A stretch of DNA of 17,532 nucleotides from Desulfatitalea sp. (GCA_018224505.1 JAGTVD010000298.1:1-17532); one strand, 5' to 3'. Shown: positions 7,529 through 14,794, counted from the stretch's first letter. Notes: generated by a model from the letters alone, not told the origin. Program-made: numbers and translations.

Positions 7529-8790
7529 AAGCACCCCTCAATCGCAAGGTCTACGTTATCGGTTACGATGCCGCCACTGCACTCGGCAGTACCTTCACGG
7601 CTACCTGGCAGCGGGCGGTGCGCGGAGAGGCGGGGTTCCGGCGGGTAACTCGCTGTCAAACCACCTCCCGCAGCAACGTGGTGGGGGAGATCCCCGACTG
7701 GGATCCCTTGGCTTTCGATTTTATCGAGGCCCGCGACGCCCGCAACTGGAACGCCGATTTTGTTTTCCTGACCATGGTGCTTTGTCAGCGGGCGCTGGCC
7801 CATGCCGGCCTGCCGATGGATGCCGAAACCGCTCCGCGCACGGCGTGCCTGGTGGGTTCGGCGCTCAACGGCAGCGACGCGCTGCGCATCGCCATTGACA
7901 ACTACACCCGGCATGGCGCCACCAAGGTCAGCCCCTATTTGTTGCCCAACCTGTGCGCCAACCTGCCGGCGGGCAAGGCCGGCATGCAGTTGGGATTCAC
8001 CGGACCGATCTTTTCCCCCCAGGGGGCCTGCGCCTCGGGCAACCACGCCATTGCGCTGGGGGCCCGCATGATTCGGGATGGCGACTGCGATTTCGTCATC
8101 GCCGGCGGTGTGGAGACCTGCCTGATTCCCGAGATCATACAGGGTTTCGCCAATATGTGGGCCACCATCAAGGTGGAGCCCGGCGATAGGGCTTTCAATG
8201 ACCCTACCCAGGCTTCCCGACCGTTCAGCATCGACCGTAAGGGGTTTGTGCTGGCCGAAGGGGCCGGCGCCCTGGTGCTGGCCGCCGAGGACCGTGCGGC
8301 TGCACTGGGTTTGACTCCCAAAGCCGAAGTGGCGGGGGTGGGTTGGAGTTCCGATGCCCATCATTTCACCCTGCCCCACAAGGCGACCATCATCCGGGCC
8401 ATGGCCGAGGCCATCGATGATGCCGGTTTGACCCCCGGGGACATCCCCCACGTCAATGCCCACGGCACCTCCACGCCCAAAGGGGACAAAGTGGAGGTCG
8501 AGTGCCTGCGCAGTGTATTCGGTTCTCGATTGCATCAGATTCCGGTGACCGCCACCAAGTCCCAGGTCGGTCACACACTGGGGGCGGCGGCGGCCGTCGA
8601 GGCGGCTCTGGGCATCGAAGCCATGCACCAGGGCATCCTGCTGCCCACCGCCAACCACATTCCCGATCCCGACCTGGACGATCTGGACGTGGTTCCGAAT
8701 CAAGCCCGACGTCAACGCTACGAGCACTTTCTTTCCAACGCTTTCGGGTTTGGTGGCACCAACTGTTGCATCGTTTTCAGGGGGGTGTGA
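7525..8790 (+). CDS. FabF-type beta-ketoacyl-ACP synthase (tandem KS 2)
   Basis: A 421-residue paralogue of the preceding gene with the complete condensing set: Cys169 (GACASG), His313 in HGTST, Lys345 and His350 (TKSQVGHTLGA), and the terminal NAFGFGGTN. Both tandem KS begin with a VIxGYDA strand and keep the SDAHHF segment, which supports duplication within the locus. With the fused synthase at the window start there are three KS-active domains and one Cys-less KS-like domain in one operon, far more than bulk fatty-acid synthesis needs in one place; this points to a specialised chain. The four-base ATGA overlap with the upstream gene implies roughly equal production of both KS. Confidence 0.93.
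   Translation: MKAPLNRKVYVIGYDAATALGSTFTATWQRAVRGEAGFRRVTRCQTTSRSNVVGEIPDWDPLAFDFIEARDARNWNADFVFLTMVLCQRALAHAGLPMDAETAPRTACLVGSALNGSDALRIAIDNYTRHGATKVSPYLLPNLCANLPAGKAGMQLGFTGPIFSPQGACASGNHAIALGARMIRDGDCDFVIAGGVETCLIPEIIQGFANMWATIKVEPGDRAFNDPTQASRPFSIDRKGFVLAEGAGALVLAAEDRAAALGLTPKAEVAGVGWSSDAHHFTLPHKATIIRAMAEAIDDAGLTPGDIPHVNAHGTSTPKGDKVEVECLRSVFGSRLHQIPVTATKSQVGHTLGAAAAVEAALGIEAMHQGILLPTANHIPDPDLDDLDVVPNQARRQRYEHFLSNAFGFGGTNCCIVFRGV
8779..8785 (+). promoter_or_regulatory. Shine-Dalgarno setting the thioesterase GTG start
   Basis: AGGGGGG lies 6 nt before an in-frame GTG at 8792, which is the second base after the preceding stop. It favours this start over one 42 nt upstream inside the KS gene. 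Confidence 0.6.
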
Positions 8791-8791
8791 G

Positions 8792-9277
8792 GTGCGGCCG
8801 AAACCCTTCGTGCCCCAAGCCTTGAACGGGCAGAAACAGGACCCTTACGTGCGCGATGCCACCACCGGACTGGTGTGGCACCGTTGCACCCTGCGCACCC
8901 TCTACGCCGACACCGATCGTTCCAAGGTGGTGTACCACGCCAACTACCTGCGTTACTTCGAGTTCGGACGGGCGTCTTTAATGCGCGAGGCGGCCTATCC
9001 TTACCGTGAGATCGAGGACAGCGGCTTTGTCTATCCCATCATTTCCACGGGGATCGACTTCTTCCGGCCGCTGCATTACGATGACGCCATGCTGGTCCAC
9101 ACCCGGCCGGGACCCATGGAGCGCGTTAAGCTGCGTTTCGATTACATTATCACCCACCAGGAGAGCGGCGATATCGTCTGCATCGGATTCACCCGGCATT
9201 GCGCGGTGAACGCCAAGGGTACTCCGGTGGCCATTGACCCCAAAACGGTGCGCCTGTGGGAGATCTTTCCGAAGTAG
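8792..9277 (+). CDS. YbgC/4HBT-family acyl thioesterase
   Basis: A 161-residue hot-dog thioesterase. The 4-hydroxybenzoyl-CoA thioesterase/YbgC signature is clear at residues 38-61: YADTDRSKVVYHANY followed by LRYFEFGR. Asp42 (second Asp of DTD) matches the catalytic Asp of this family. The expected reaction is hydrolysis of an acyl-ACP or acyl-CoA thioester in the cytosol, releasing the finished chain; an acyl-transfer or proofreading role is also possible. The GTG start at 8792 has a good Shine-Dalgarno. About 20 N-terminal residues precede the fold. Position after the KS pair and before a dehydratase supports a pathway-specific hydrolase. The separate ligase gene downstream could re-activate the released acid. 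Confidence 0.88.
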   Translation: MRPKPFVPQALNGQKQDPYVRDATTGLVWHRCTLRTLYADTDRSKVVYHANYLRYFEFGRASLMREAAYPYREIEDSGFVYPIISTGIDFFRPLHYDDAMLVHTRPGPMERVKLRFDYIITHQESGDIVCIGFTRHCAVNAKGTPVAIDPKTVRLWEIFPK

Positions 9278-10137
9278 GCGCCGGCGAGCGCCGGGCAGTG
9301 ACCATCCATGGACCGTCCAGCTGGGGCGACCATCGTTTCCAGGACCGCGCGGTGCTGCCCGCTGTGGAGGCCATGCAACTGCTGGCCAATGAATGCCAAC
9401 GGTACCGACCGGCCATGAACGTGCACCGCATCGGTCGGGCGCGCTTCGATAAATTCCTGGCGTTGCCTCCGGACGGCGGCCCGGTGGACGCTTATTGCGA
9501 TCTGGTGCATCTGCCGGACGGCGGCTTGAGAACCGCCCTGCTCACCCGGGTCCAGGCCCGTTCGGCGCGCATCAGTCGCGTAGTCACCCACGCCCGGGTT
9601 GATTTTCTACCCGACGACGGTACCCCTGCGCCCCGGAAGGGCAATCCCTCTGCGCCCCTGGCCGAAGACTGTTTCAAGGTGGATCCGCCGTTGATCTACA
9701 GTCAGTTGGTGCCCTTCGGCCCCGCCTATCGGAATATTGTCCAACCGCTGATGCTCAACCGGCGCGGCGCCCGGGCCGTTATCCAGGCGCCGGATCATCT
9801 TCCGTCCGTGGGCAGCCTCGGCTCGCCCTACGTCCTGGATGCCGCCTTTCATGCCGCTTGTGTGTGGGGTCAACGCTTCGCCGGAGTGGTGGCTTTTCCC
9901 GTGGCCCTGGCCGAGCGCCGTATCCTGGCCCCGACCCGGCCGGGCGGCGAGTACATCGGCCGTATTCGGCCCCTTGGCCAGGAGGAAGGGATGCTGCGGT
10001 TCGACCTGGATATTACCGACCCCCACGGGCAATGGTATGAATGGGTGCGCGGGGTGGACATGCGCGACGTGAGCGGCGGGCGACTGAAGCCCCCGGGCTG
10101 GATTCGCCGGGGTGGCTCGAAAAAGGAGTGCCGATAG
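9256..10137 (+). CDS. Stand-alone PKS-DH-like double-hot-dog dehydratase
   Basis: Up to 293 residues. The sequence resembles dehydratase domains of modular polyketide synthases (PS-DH, double hot-dog). The first half has DHRFQDRAVLP, matching the DHxxxGxxxLP motif with catalytic His26 and Pro35 but with Asp in place of Gly. The second half has FGPAYRNI (the GPxF/Y block) and VLDAAFHA, matching the catalytic DxxxQ/H motif with Asp194 and His198. It is therefore a plausible 3-hydroxyacyl-ACP dehydratase expressed as a single protein, and may supply the activity that the FabZ-like gene appears to lack. The start is uncertain: GTG at 9256 overlaps the thioesterase gene by 22 bp, while GTG at 9298 would leave a 20 bp gap and still keep the conserved region. 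Neither has a strong ribosome binding site. Assignment is by motif reading only. Confidence 0.72.
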   Translation: MGDLSEVGAGERRAVTIHGPSSWGDHRFQDRAVLPAVEAMQLLANECQRYRPAMNVHRIGRARFDKFLALPPDGGPVDAYCDLVHLPDGGLRTALLTRVQARSARISRVVTHARVDFLPDDGTPAPRKGNPSAPLAEDCFKVDPPLIYSQLVPFGPAYRNIVQPLMLNRRGARAVIQAPDHLPSVGSLGSPYVLDAAFHAACVWGQRFAGVVAFPVALAERRILAPTRPGGEYIGRIRPLGQEEGMLRFDLDITDPHGQWYEWVRGVDMRDVSGGRLKPPGWIRRGGSKKECR

Positions 10138-10148
10138 AGGCCTGTTCG

Positions 10149-10769
10149 ATGCTTTTCACTCAATTGACCATCGATACCTTCCCCCTGGCCGGCTTTCTGT
10201 TCGGAATGGCACTGGCCTACCTGGCCGGATCGGTCAACTTTGCCATCGCCCTGTTCCTTTTGCTCGGACGGGAAGACCCGCGCCATCGGTTCAGCGGCAA
10301 TCCGGGCGTTTCCAACGTTTATCGCCAAGCCGGCGCGCCCCTGGCGGCACTGGTGCTGCTGTTGGATGTGGGTCGGGCCGTGGCCGTGGCGCTGCTGGCG
10401 GTCCATTTCTGGCCCGTTCCGTTGGTACCTTGGGCGGGTTGGGCCTTGATCCTGGGAACGCGCTACCCCTGTCTCCATCAGTTTCAAGGCGGCAAGGGAG
10501 TGGCCAACTACATCGGCTTTTGCGGGGCCCTGATGCCACTTTCCACTGCGCTGGCGCTGGTTGTGTACCTGATCGTGTTTGCGTTTTTCAGGCGTTCCTT
10601 CATCGGCTCATTCGGTCTGCTGGCGGTTCTGGCCGCCGCCGGTCTGGTTCGCTGGTGGCCCGAGGCAGTGGGCATGGCCGCCGTAATAGTCACCGTCGGG
10701 ATGATCGTCTGGTTTCACCGGGGTAATATTCGCGCTTGGCGGCAACTGCCCTCATCCCCCGCCACCTGA
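10149..10769 (+). CDS. plsY: PlsY-like acyl-phosphate:glycerol-3-phosphate acyltransferase
   Basis: A 206-residue, strongly hydrophobic protein of the size and topology of PlsY. The three PlsY loops can be found: GSVN (residues 27-30, usually GSxP), FSGNPGVSNVYR (48-59, usually GSGNxGATNVxR) and FQGGKGVANYIG (112-123, usually FKGGKGVATxxG). Several multi-spanning segments surround them, so it is an inner-membrane enzyme. PlsY transfers an acyl group from acyl phosphate to the sn-1 position of glycerol 3-phosphate. The changes in loops 1 and 2 suggest a specialised copy instead of the housekeeping enzyme. It closes the operon, which implies that the chain made here goes into a glycerolipid. 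The ATG at 10149 is chosen because TAGAGG lies 8 nt upstream and longer readings add a polar, Arg-rich tail. Confidence 0.85.
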   Translation: MLFTQLTIDTFPLAGFLFGMALAYLAGSVNFAIALFLLLGREDPRHRFSGNPGVSNVYRQAGAPLAALVLLLDVGRAVAVALLAVHFWPVPLVPWAGWALILGTRYPCLHQFQGGKGVANYIGFCGALMPLSTALALVVYLIVFAFFRRSFIGSFGLLAVLAAAGLVRWWPEAVGMAAVIVTVGMIVWFHRGNIRAWRQLPSSPAT

Positions 10770-10820
10770 ATCGCGCTGCCGGTCGATCGGGTCATGGAAC
10801 GGTGTTGTCGATCGGCGCGA

Positions 10821-10872
10821 GCGGCTTCCAGCCGCAATGGGTGCGCACGGCGATGCGTGCCCGCACCATTGC
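10821..10872. terminator. Two hairpins between convergent genes, possible bidirectional terminator
   Basis: A perfect 6-bp stem with 3-nt loop (GCGGCT-TCC-AGCCGC, 10821-10835) abuts a longer stem at 10834-10872 that pairs GCAATGG with CCATTGC and continues inward through TGCG/CGCA and CACG/CGTG with small bulges. It lies between the PlsY stop (10769) and the convergent radical SAM stop (10875). No strong T-run follows on either strand, so intrinsic termination is not proven. Confidence 0.4.
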
Positions 10873-10874
10873 GT

Positions 10875-11954
10875 TTACAACTTTGCGGGCGAACCATTGC
10901 CATTGCCATTACCATTGCAGTTTCGCCAGCAGAGTGGATCCGAAGCCAGGTAATCGCCGGTGAGTTGGTATGCGGCGCCCCGACAGCCGTAGCACTCCTC
11001 GGCGCGGTCGCATTCGTGGCAGGCACCTTTGATGGTGTGGCGGTGGTCTTTGAGATCCTTGAGGACCTGGCTGCCGGCCAGGATCTGCGCCAGGGGCTGC
11101 TGGCGGATGTTGCCCAACGGGATAGTGACACCCACACAGGGCATGACGAATCCCTGGGCGTTAACCAGACAGGAGAATTTGTGGCGCATGCATTTGTTGC
11201 CCACCAGGGGCGGTTGGATATCCCACTGCTGGCCGAAAAGGCGGCGATCCAGATCGGCAATTTGCCTGAAGAACCGTTCCAGTTCCATGGGTTCAACATA
11301 CAACCAGTCATTGCTGCGAGCATTGGACTGGGGGGTGATGACTTCAAAATAGGGCGCTATCCCCTGCTCCCGCAGCCACTGCCACATCTGCGGCAGTTCG
11401 GCGATGTTCTGGCGGCAGATAATGGAACTGACCGCCAGGAAGTGGTCTTTGGAGGGATAACCGGCCGCTTTGAGATAATCCAGGGCGTTGTGGATGATCC
11501 GATGGGCCCCCGGATGGCCCGAAAGCTGGTCCTGCAACGCCGCATCGAAGCTGTTCATCTTCATCACCACCCGGACCTGCATGTCGTATAGCTGCCGGGC
11601 AAACGGGGCGGTGACGCCGCTGCCGTTGGTGAACATCTCTACCTCCAGGCCCTCGTCACGAATAAAACGGATCAGCTCGAGGGTGTGCGGATAGATGGAC
11701 GGTTCACCGCCCAGGATGATGATCTTTCGGGCCCCGAGCGATTTGGCCTGCAGGATGGTATCCCGAATTTCGGCCGGCGAAAGCTCGTTTTTGAGTTGGT
11801 CTTCCTGGGGGACATAACAATAGGGACAGCGGAAATTGCAGCGCAGGCTGAATTCGATTTCCATTGAAAGCAACCGCCCGTGGCGGACCGCCTCGGCAAT
11901 GGCTTGCGGGGAAAATTCAAAGTTTGTGATGGGTGCGGGATGTCTGTTCACCAT
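10875..11954 (-). CDS. SPASM-type radical SAM enzyme
   Basis: A 359-residue protein read leftwards. The radical SAM motif is CNFRCPYC (Cys39, Cys43, Cys46) and the GGEP loop is at residues 82-85. The C-terminal region has a SPASM-like Cys set: Cys255, 262, 273, 312, 315, 321, 324 and 342, including CHEC and CYGC, expected to hold two auxiliary [4Fe-4S] clusters. SPASM enzymes usually modify peptides or small molecules, and some mature enzymes; the substrate here is unknown. The protein ends in an odd (Asn-Gly)4 repeat. ATG at 11954 is preferred, with GGAA 6 nt upstream; a TTG at 12041 would add 29 residues and would cover the predicted promoter. It converges on the lipid operon and diverges from the acyl ligase, so it may belong to the same pathway. 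Confidence 0.88.
   Translation of the reverse strand: MVNRHPAPITNFEFSPQAIAEAVRHGRLLSMEIEFSLRCNFRCPYCYVPQEDQLKNELSPAEIRDTILQAKSLGARKIIILGGEPSIYPHTLELIRFIRDEGLEVEMFTNGSGVTAPFARQLYDMQVRVVMKMNSFDAALQDQLSGHPGAHRIIHNALDYLKAAGYPSKDHFLAVSSIICRQNIAELPQMWQWLREQGIAPYFEVITPQSNARSNDWLYVEPMELERFFRQIADLDRRLFGQQWDIQPPLVGNKCMRHKFSCLVNAQGFVMPCVGVTIPLGNIRQQPLAQILAGSQVLKDLKDHRHTIKGACHECDRAEECYGCRGAAYQLTGDYLASDPLCWRNCNGNGNGNGSPAKL
10894..10917. repeat. Four tandem CCATTG-type hexamers
   Basis: CCATTG CCATTG CCATTA CCATTG in tandem. In the - strand gene they encode the (Asn-Gly)4 tail just before the stop. A hexamer can gain or lose units without changing the frame. Confidence 0.85.
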
Positions 11955-11999
11955 AACCAGTTCCGTGGGTTGATATCCATTTGCAGCAAAACCACTATA

Positions 12000-12026
12000 A
12001 ATATATAGCCAGGTGCAGGCTGTCAA
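12000..12026 (-). promoter_or_regulatory. Sigma70-like promoter for the SPASM radical SAM gene
   Basis: On the - strand a perfect TTGACA (12026-12021) is followed after 15 bp by TATATT (12005-12000), in a short AT-rich patch that stands out from the GC-rich surroundings; TATTTA at 17-bp spacing is an alternative -10. It lies about 45-70 bp before the ATG at 11954. The 189-bp gap between the divergent genes (11955-12143) holds no other gene. Any + strand promoter for the ligase would also lie here, but no convincing box was seen. Confidence 0.5.
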
Positions 12027-12143
12027 GGATGGTTTTTCCAAAGTGTTTTGCCAAAGTTGTCAAACCTTTCCATGCATGCTACTTTCGCCTCTTTCAATCA
12101 CCGACGTGCCCACTGGAAGCGGCATGTGACCGGAGCGTCCATC

Positions 12144-13547
12144 GTGAACCAAAGAACACCCATTGTCAGAAGTGAGACCGAGCTCAACCAGTGGATCGGA
12201 CGCATCGTGGCCGGGCCGGTGCGGGCGGCGCGGGATTTTGTCATCGACCAGACGACATACGCTGACCTGTATGCCATGGCCGCCCACCTGAGGCCGCTGT
12301 TTAAACCAGGGGCCGGCGCACCGCCGGTTTGCCTGTGCGCGGAGGACAAGTCGGTGGTGGCGGCGGCGCTGTTGTCTTCCCTCGTGGGCGGTCCGGCGTT
12401 GGTGTTGCCTTACAGTCTGGAACCCGGTGTGCTGGAAGAGGTGCGGGCCCTGACCGGGTTTGACCACGCGGTGGTGGATGGGCCGCGCGTTTTGCCGGAG
12501 GGGGTGACGGCTCTTCAGCCCCGCGTTGGCGAGGGCCGTTGGCCCGCGGCCGAAGGTTTGATACACAAGGCGCCGGCGACGGAATGGGTGCGGCTCTTTA
12601 CCGGTGGCTCCACCGGCGCCCCCCGGATGTGGTCCAAGAGCGTGCGTAATCTGCTGGCCGAAGCCATTGCCATCATTGACTACTACCAGGTCACCGATGC
12701 GGACCGCATGGTGGCCACCGTCAGCCCCACCCATATCTACGGTCTGCTTTATGCAATCCTGGCCCCTCTGCTGGCCCATGCCGCGGTGGCAGCGCCTGCG
12801 CCGTCGTTTCCGGCGGAAATCGAGACGGTGCTCGATAAAGCCGCTGCCACGGTCCTGATCAGTGTGCCGGCCCACTATCGGGCTTTGAACGGTCACCCCC
12901 TGGCGCCGAAGCATTTGCGGCTGGCTTTTTCATCCGCCGGCATGCTGGCGGCCGAGGATGCCGCGGCCTTCAGCGCGCAAACCGGTGTGGGGGTTGCCGA
13001 AATCTACGGCTCCACAGAAACCGGTGGCATTGCCGCGCGCGTGCGGGCCGCCGGCGAGACCGATTTCAAACCCTATGGCACGGTGGATGTGCGCATCGTC
13101 GGCGAACGGCTGCGGGTGCGGTCCGAGTATCTGTCACCGGGCCTGGCCGATTCGGACAACGGCTATTTCACCATGGGGGATCGGGCGGCGGCCACCCCCA
13201 ACGGACGGTTTATGCTGCTGGGCAGGGTGGACGGCATCGTCAAGGTAGGCGGCAAGCGCGTGGATCTGGAAGCGGTGCGCCAGGCGCTCAAGGACCAGTC
13301 CGGTGTTCGTGACGCTTTGGTGATCGCCTTGTCCGTAGGGCGGGCCAGGGAAAACCAGATTGTGGCCTTGGTGGAAGGGGAGACGACCGTTGCCGATCTG
13401 AATCGGGCGCTGGCGGAGATGCTGGAGCCGTATGCCCGACCCCGGGGAATAAAGGTGGTGGACCGGATTCCGCTGACCGCTGCCGGCAAATATGACCGCA
13501 AGCAAATCGAAGCCCTGTTTCATATCTGTCGTCCATCCGGAACCTGA
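12144..13547 (+). CDS. AMP-forming acyl-CoA/acyl-ACP synthetase (ANL family)
   Basis: A 467-residue adenylate-forming enzyme. Motifs in order: phosphate loop FTGGSTGAPR (about residues 152-161), IYGSTETGG (287-295), GDR (345-347), the hinge region LGRVDGIVKVGGKRVD (359-374) and the catalytic Lys in AAGKYDRKQ (Lys449). It should activate a carboxylic acid as acyl-AMP and pass it to CoA or ACP. The N-terminal part is shorter than in most acyl-CoA ligases (around 500-550 residues), resembling the compact ligases of aryl-polyene-type clusters. It could prime the pathway with a special starter or re-activate the acid freed by the thioesterase. GTG at 12144 is chosen (GGAG 8 nt upstream); ATG at 12072 and TTG at 12048 are longer options without a ribosome site. 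Its 3' end overlaps the convergent transporter by 28 bp. Confidence 0.88.
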   Translation: MNQRTPIVRSETELNQWIGRIVAGPVRAARDFVIDQTTYADLYAMAAHLRPLFKPGAGAPPVCLCAEDKSVVAAALLSSLVGGPALVLPYSLEPGVLEEVRALTGFDHAVVDGPRVLPEGVTALQPRVGEGRWPAAEGLIHKAPATEWVRLFTGGSTGAPRMWSKSVRNLLAEAIAIIDYYQVTDADRMVATVSPTHIYGLLYAILAPLLAHAAVAAPAPSFPAEIETVLDKAAATVLISVPAHYRALNGHPLAPKHLRLAFSSAGMLAAEDAAAFSAQTGVGVAEIYGSTETGGIAARVRAAGETDFKPYGTVDVRIVGERLRVRSEYLSPGLADSDNGYFTMGDRAAATPNGRFMLLGRVDGIVKVGGKRVDLEAVRQALKDQSGVRDALVIALSVGRARENQIVALVEGETTVADLNRALAEMLEPYARPRGIKVVDRIPLTAAGKYDRKQIEALFHICRPSGT

Positions 13548-14794
13548 TTTTTCCATTCCGGTCGGGGCTTGCCCGCCATGAAGAAGGCGGCGATGGAGAG
13601 GATGTAGGCGATGGTGAAACCGACGAGGGCCAAACGGTAGTCCCCCAGCCAGTCGAAGATTACGCCGGATAGATAGGTGCCCAGGGCGCCGCCGATGGAG
13701 TTGCCGACCCACAAAACCCCCAGCAGAAATCCATAGGACCGCAGCCCGTAATAGTGCCCCACCACCAGGGGCATCAGCACCACGATGCCCCCCATGCCGA
13801 AACCGAAGGTGACGGCATAAATCCAGATAATGGCGGGTGTCGGGGGGTACAGCAGCAGAACCAGGGCCAGGGCTTGCAATCCGAAGCACAGCAGCATGAC
13901 ATAACAAAAAGACAACGATTCGGAGATGCGGCCGAAGCCCAGTTTGCCCAGTCCGCCAATGCCGGCGGTGAGTCCTAAAGCGGCGGCGGCGGCCGCTTCG
14001 GATACACCCGTATCCATCAGCAGGGGCACTTGGTGCTGCAAGACACCCATCTGGGCCATGGGGGCCAGAAAAAAGGCGATGAAAATGTACCAGAAGGATT
14101 GGCTTCGCATTACGCTGTCGGCCGGCCACCCGGTGATCCAGGTGTCTGGGGCCACGCCGCGGTGTGGACCGCCAGAGTACTTTTCAGGGGCATTGTCGGG
14201 GCGCAGCCCCATGTCGGCAGGCCGGTCCACGATCACGAACTGGATCACCGGCACCCCCACGGCCCACACCAGCAGGCCGATGATCAGGAAGGCGGTTTTC
14301 CAGCCGTGGGCTGCCGTGATCCATCCCACGCCCGGCGCCAGCAGGAAACCGCCGGCCGATATGCCCACCAGGGCGAATCCGATGGCGGTGCCGCGCCGCT
14401 TGTCGAACCAGCTGGAAAGCAAACTGCTGACGGGGATGACGCCAATGCCGCAGACAGCGGTCGCCAGCAGGGCGTAGATGGTGTAAAAGTACCACAGCGA
14501 GCGGGTTTGGCTCACCAGCAGGAAACAGGCCCCGGCGAATATGGCACAAACGCGCATGACGCGTTTAGGACCGTATTTCTGGATCAATTGGCCCAATGGC
14601 GGTCCTGCGAGGCCACCGACGATCAAGTAGATCGACATGGTCAGGGAGATGGCCGCCCGGTCCCAGCCGAACTCGTTTTCGATGGGTCGGATGAAGATAC
14701 TGAAGGAGTAAAAACCGGCCCCGGCAAACAGCAGGCAAAGCACAAAGCAGGCCGCGACAATATACCATCCGTAGAATAGGGTCTGTTTGGGCAT
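13520..14794 (-). CDS. Major facilitator superfamily transporter, carboxylate-type
   Basis: A 424-residue protein with about 12 hydrophobic segments and a central hydrophilic loop near residues 200-230. The N-terminal pattern FYGWYIVAACF, FYSFSIFIRPIENEFGW and the motif A-like GPPLGQLIQKYGPKR (residues 64-78) resemble the MFS branch holding oxalate/formate and monocarboxylate transporters. It is an inner-membrane protein; the substrate cannot be read but an organic acid is the best guess. It starts 9 bp after the DUF2889 gene on the same strand, so the two probably form one transcript. The tail-to-tail overlap with the ligase gene is coding on both strands. A direct role in the lipid pathway is not supported. 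Confidence 0.88.
   Translation of the reverse strand: MPKQTLFYGWYIVAACFVLCLLFAGAGFYSFSIFIRPIENEFGWDRAAISLTMSIYLIVGGLAGPPLGQLIQKYGPKRVMRVCAIFAGACFLLVSQTRSLWYFYTIYALLATAVCGIGVIPVSSLLSSWFDKRRGTAIGFALVGISAGGFLLAPGVGWITAAHGWKTAFLIIGLLVWAVGVPVIQFVIVDRPADMGLRPDNAPEKYSGGPHRGVAPDTWITGWPADSVMRSQSFWYIFIAFFLAPMAQMGVLQHQVPLLMDTGVSEAAAAAALGLTAGIGGLGKLGFGRISESLSFCYVMLLCFGLQALALVLLLYPPTPAIIWIYAVTFGFGMGGIVVLMPLVVGHYYGLRSYGFLLGVLWVGNSIGGALGTYLSGVIFDWLGDYRLALVGFTIAYILSIAAFFMAGKPRPEWKNQVPDGRQI

Noticed and set aside
7393..8727. Long open frame of 444 codons on the - strand opposite the tandem KS genes
   Set aside because: It is antisense to a KS with all catalytic motifs, shows no recognisable domain, and long antisense frames are expected in GC-rich coding DNA.
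10041..10148. N-terminal extension of the PlsY-like protein
   Set aside because: The added residues are polar and Arg-rich, overlap the preceding gene and are absent from the PlsY family.
10821..10872. Integron-type attC or mobile-element end in the hairpin-rich gap
   Set aside because: There is no integrase, transposase, cassette array or target duplication nearby; convergent terminator structure is the simpler reading.
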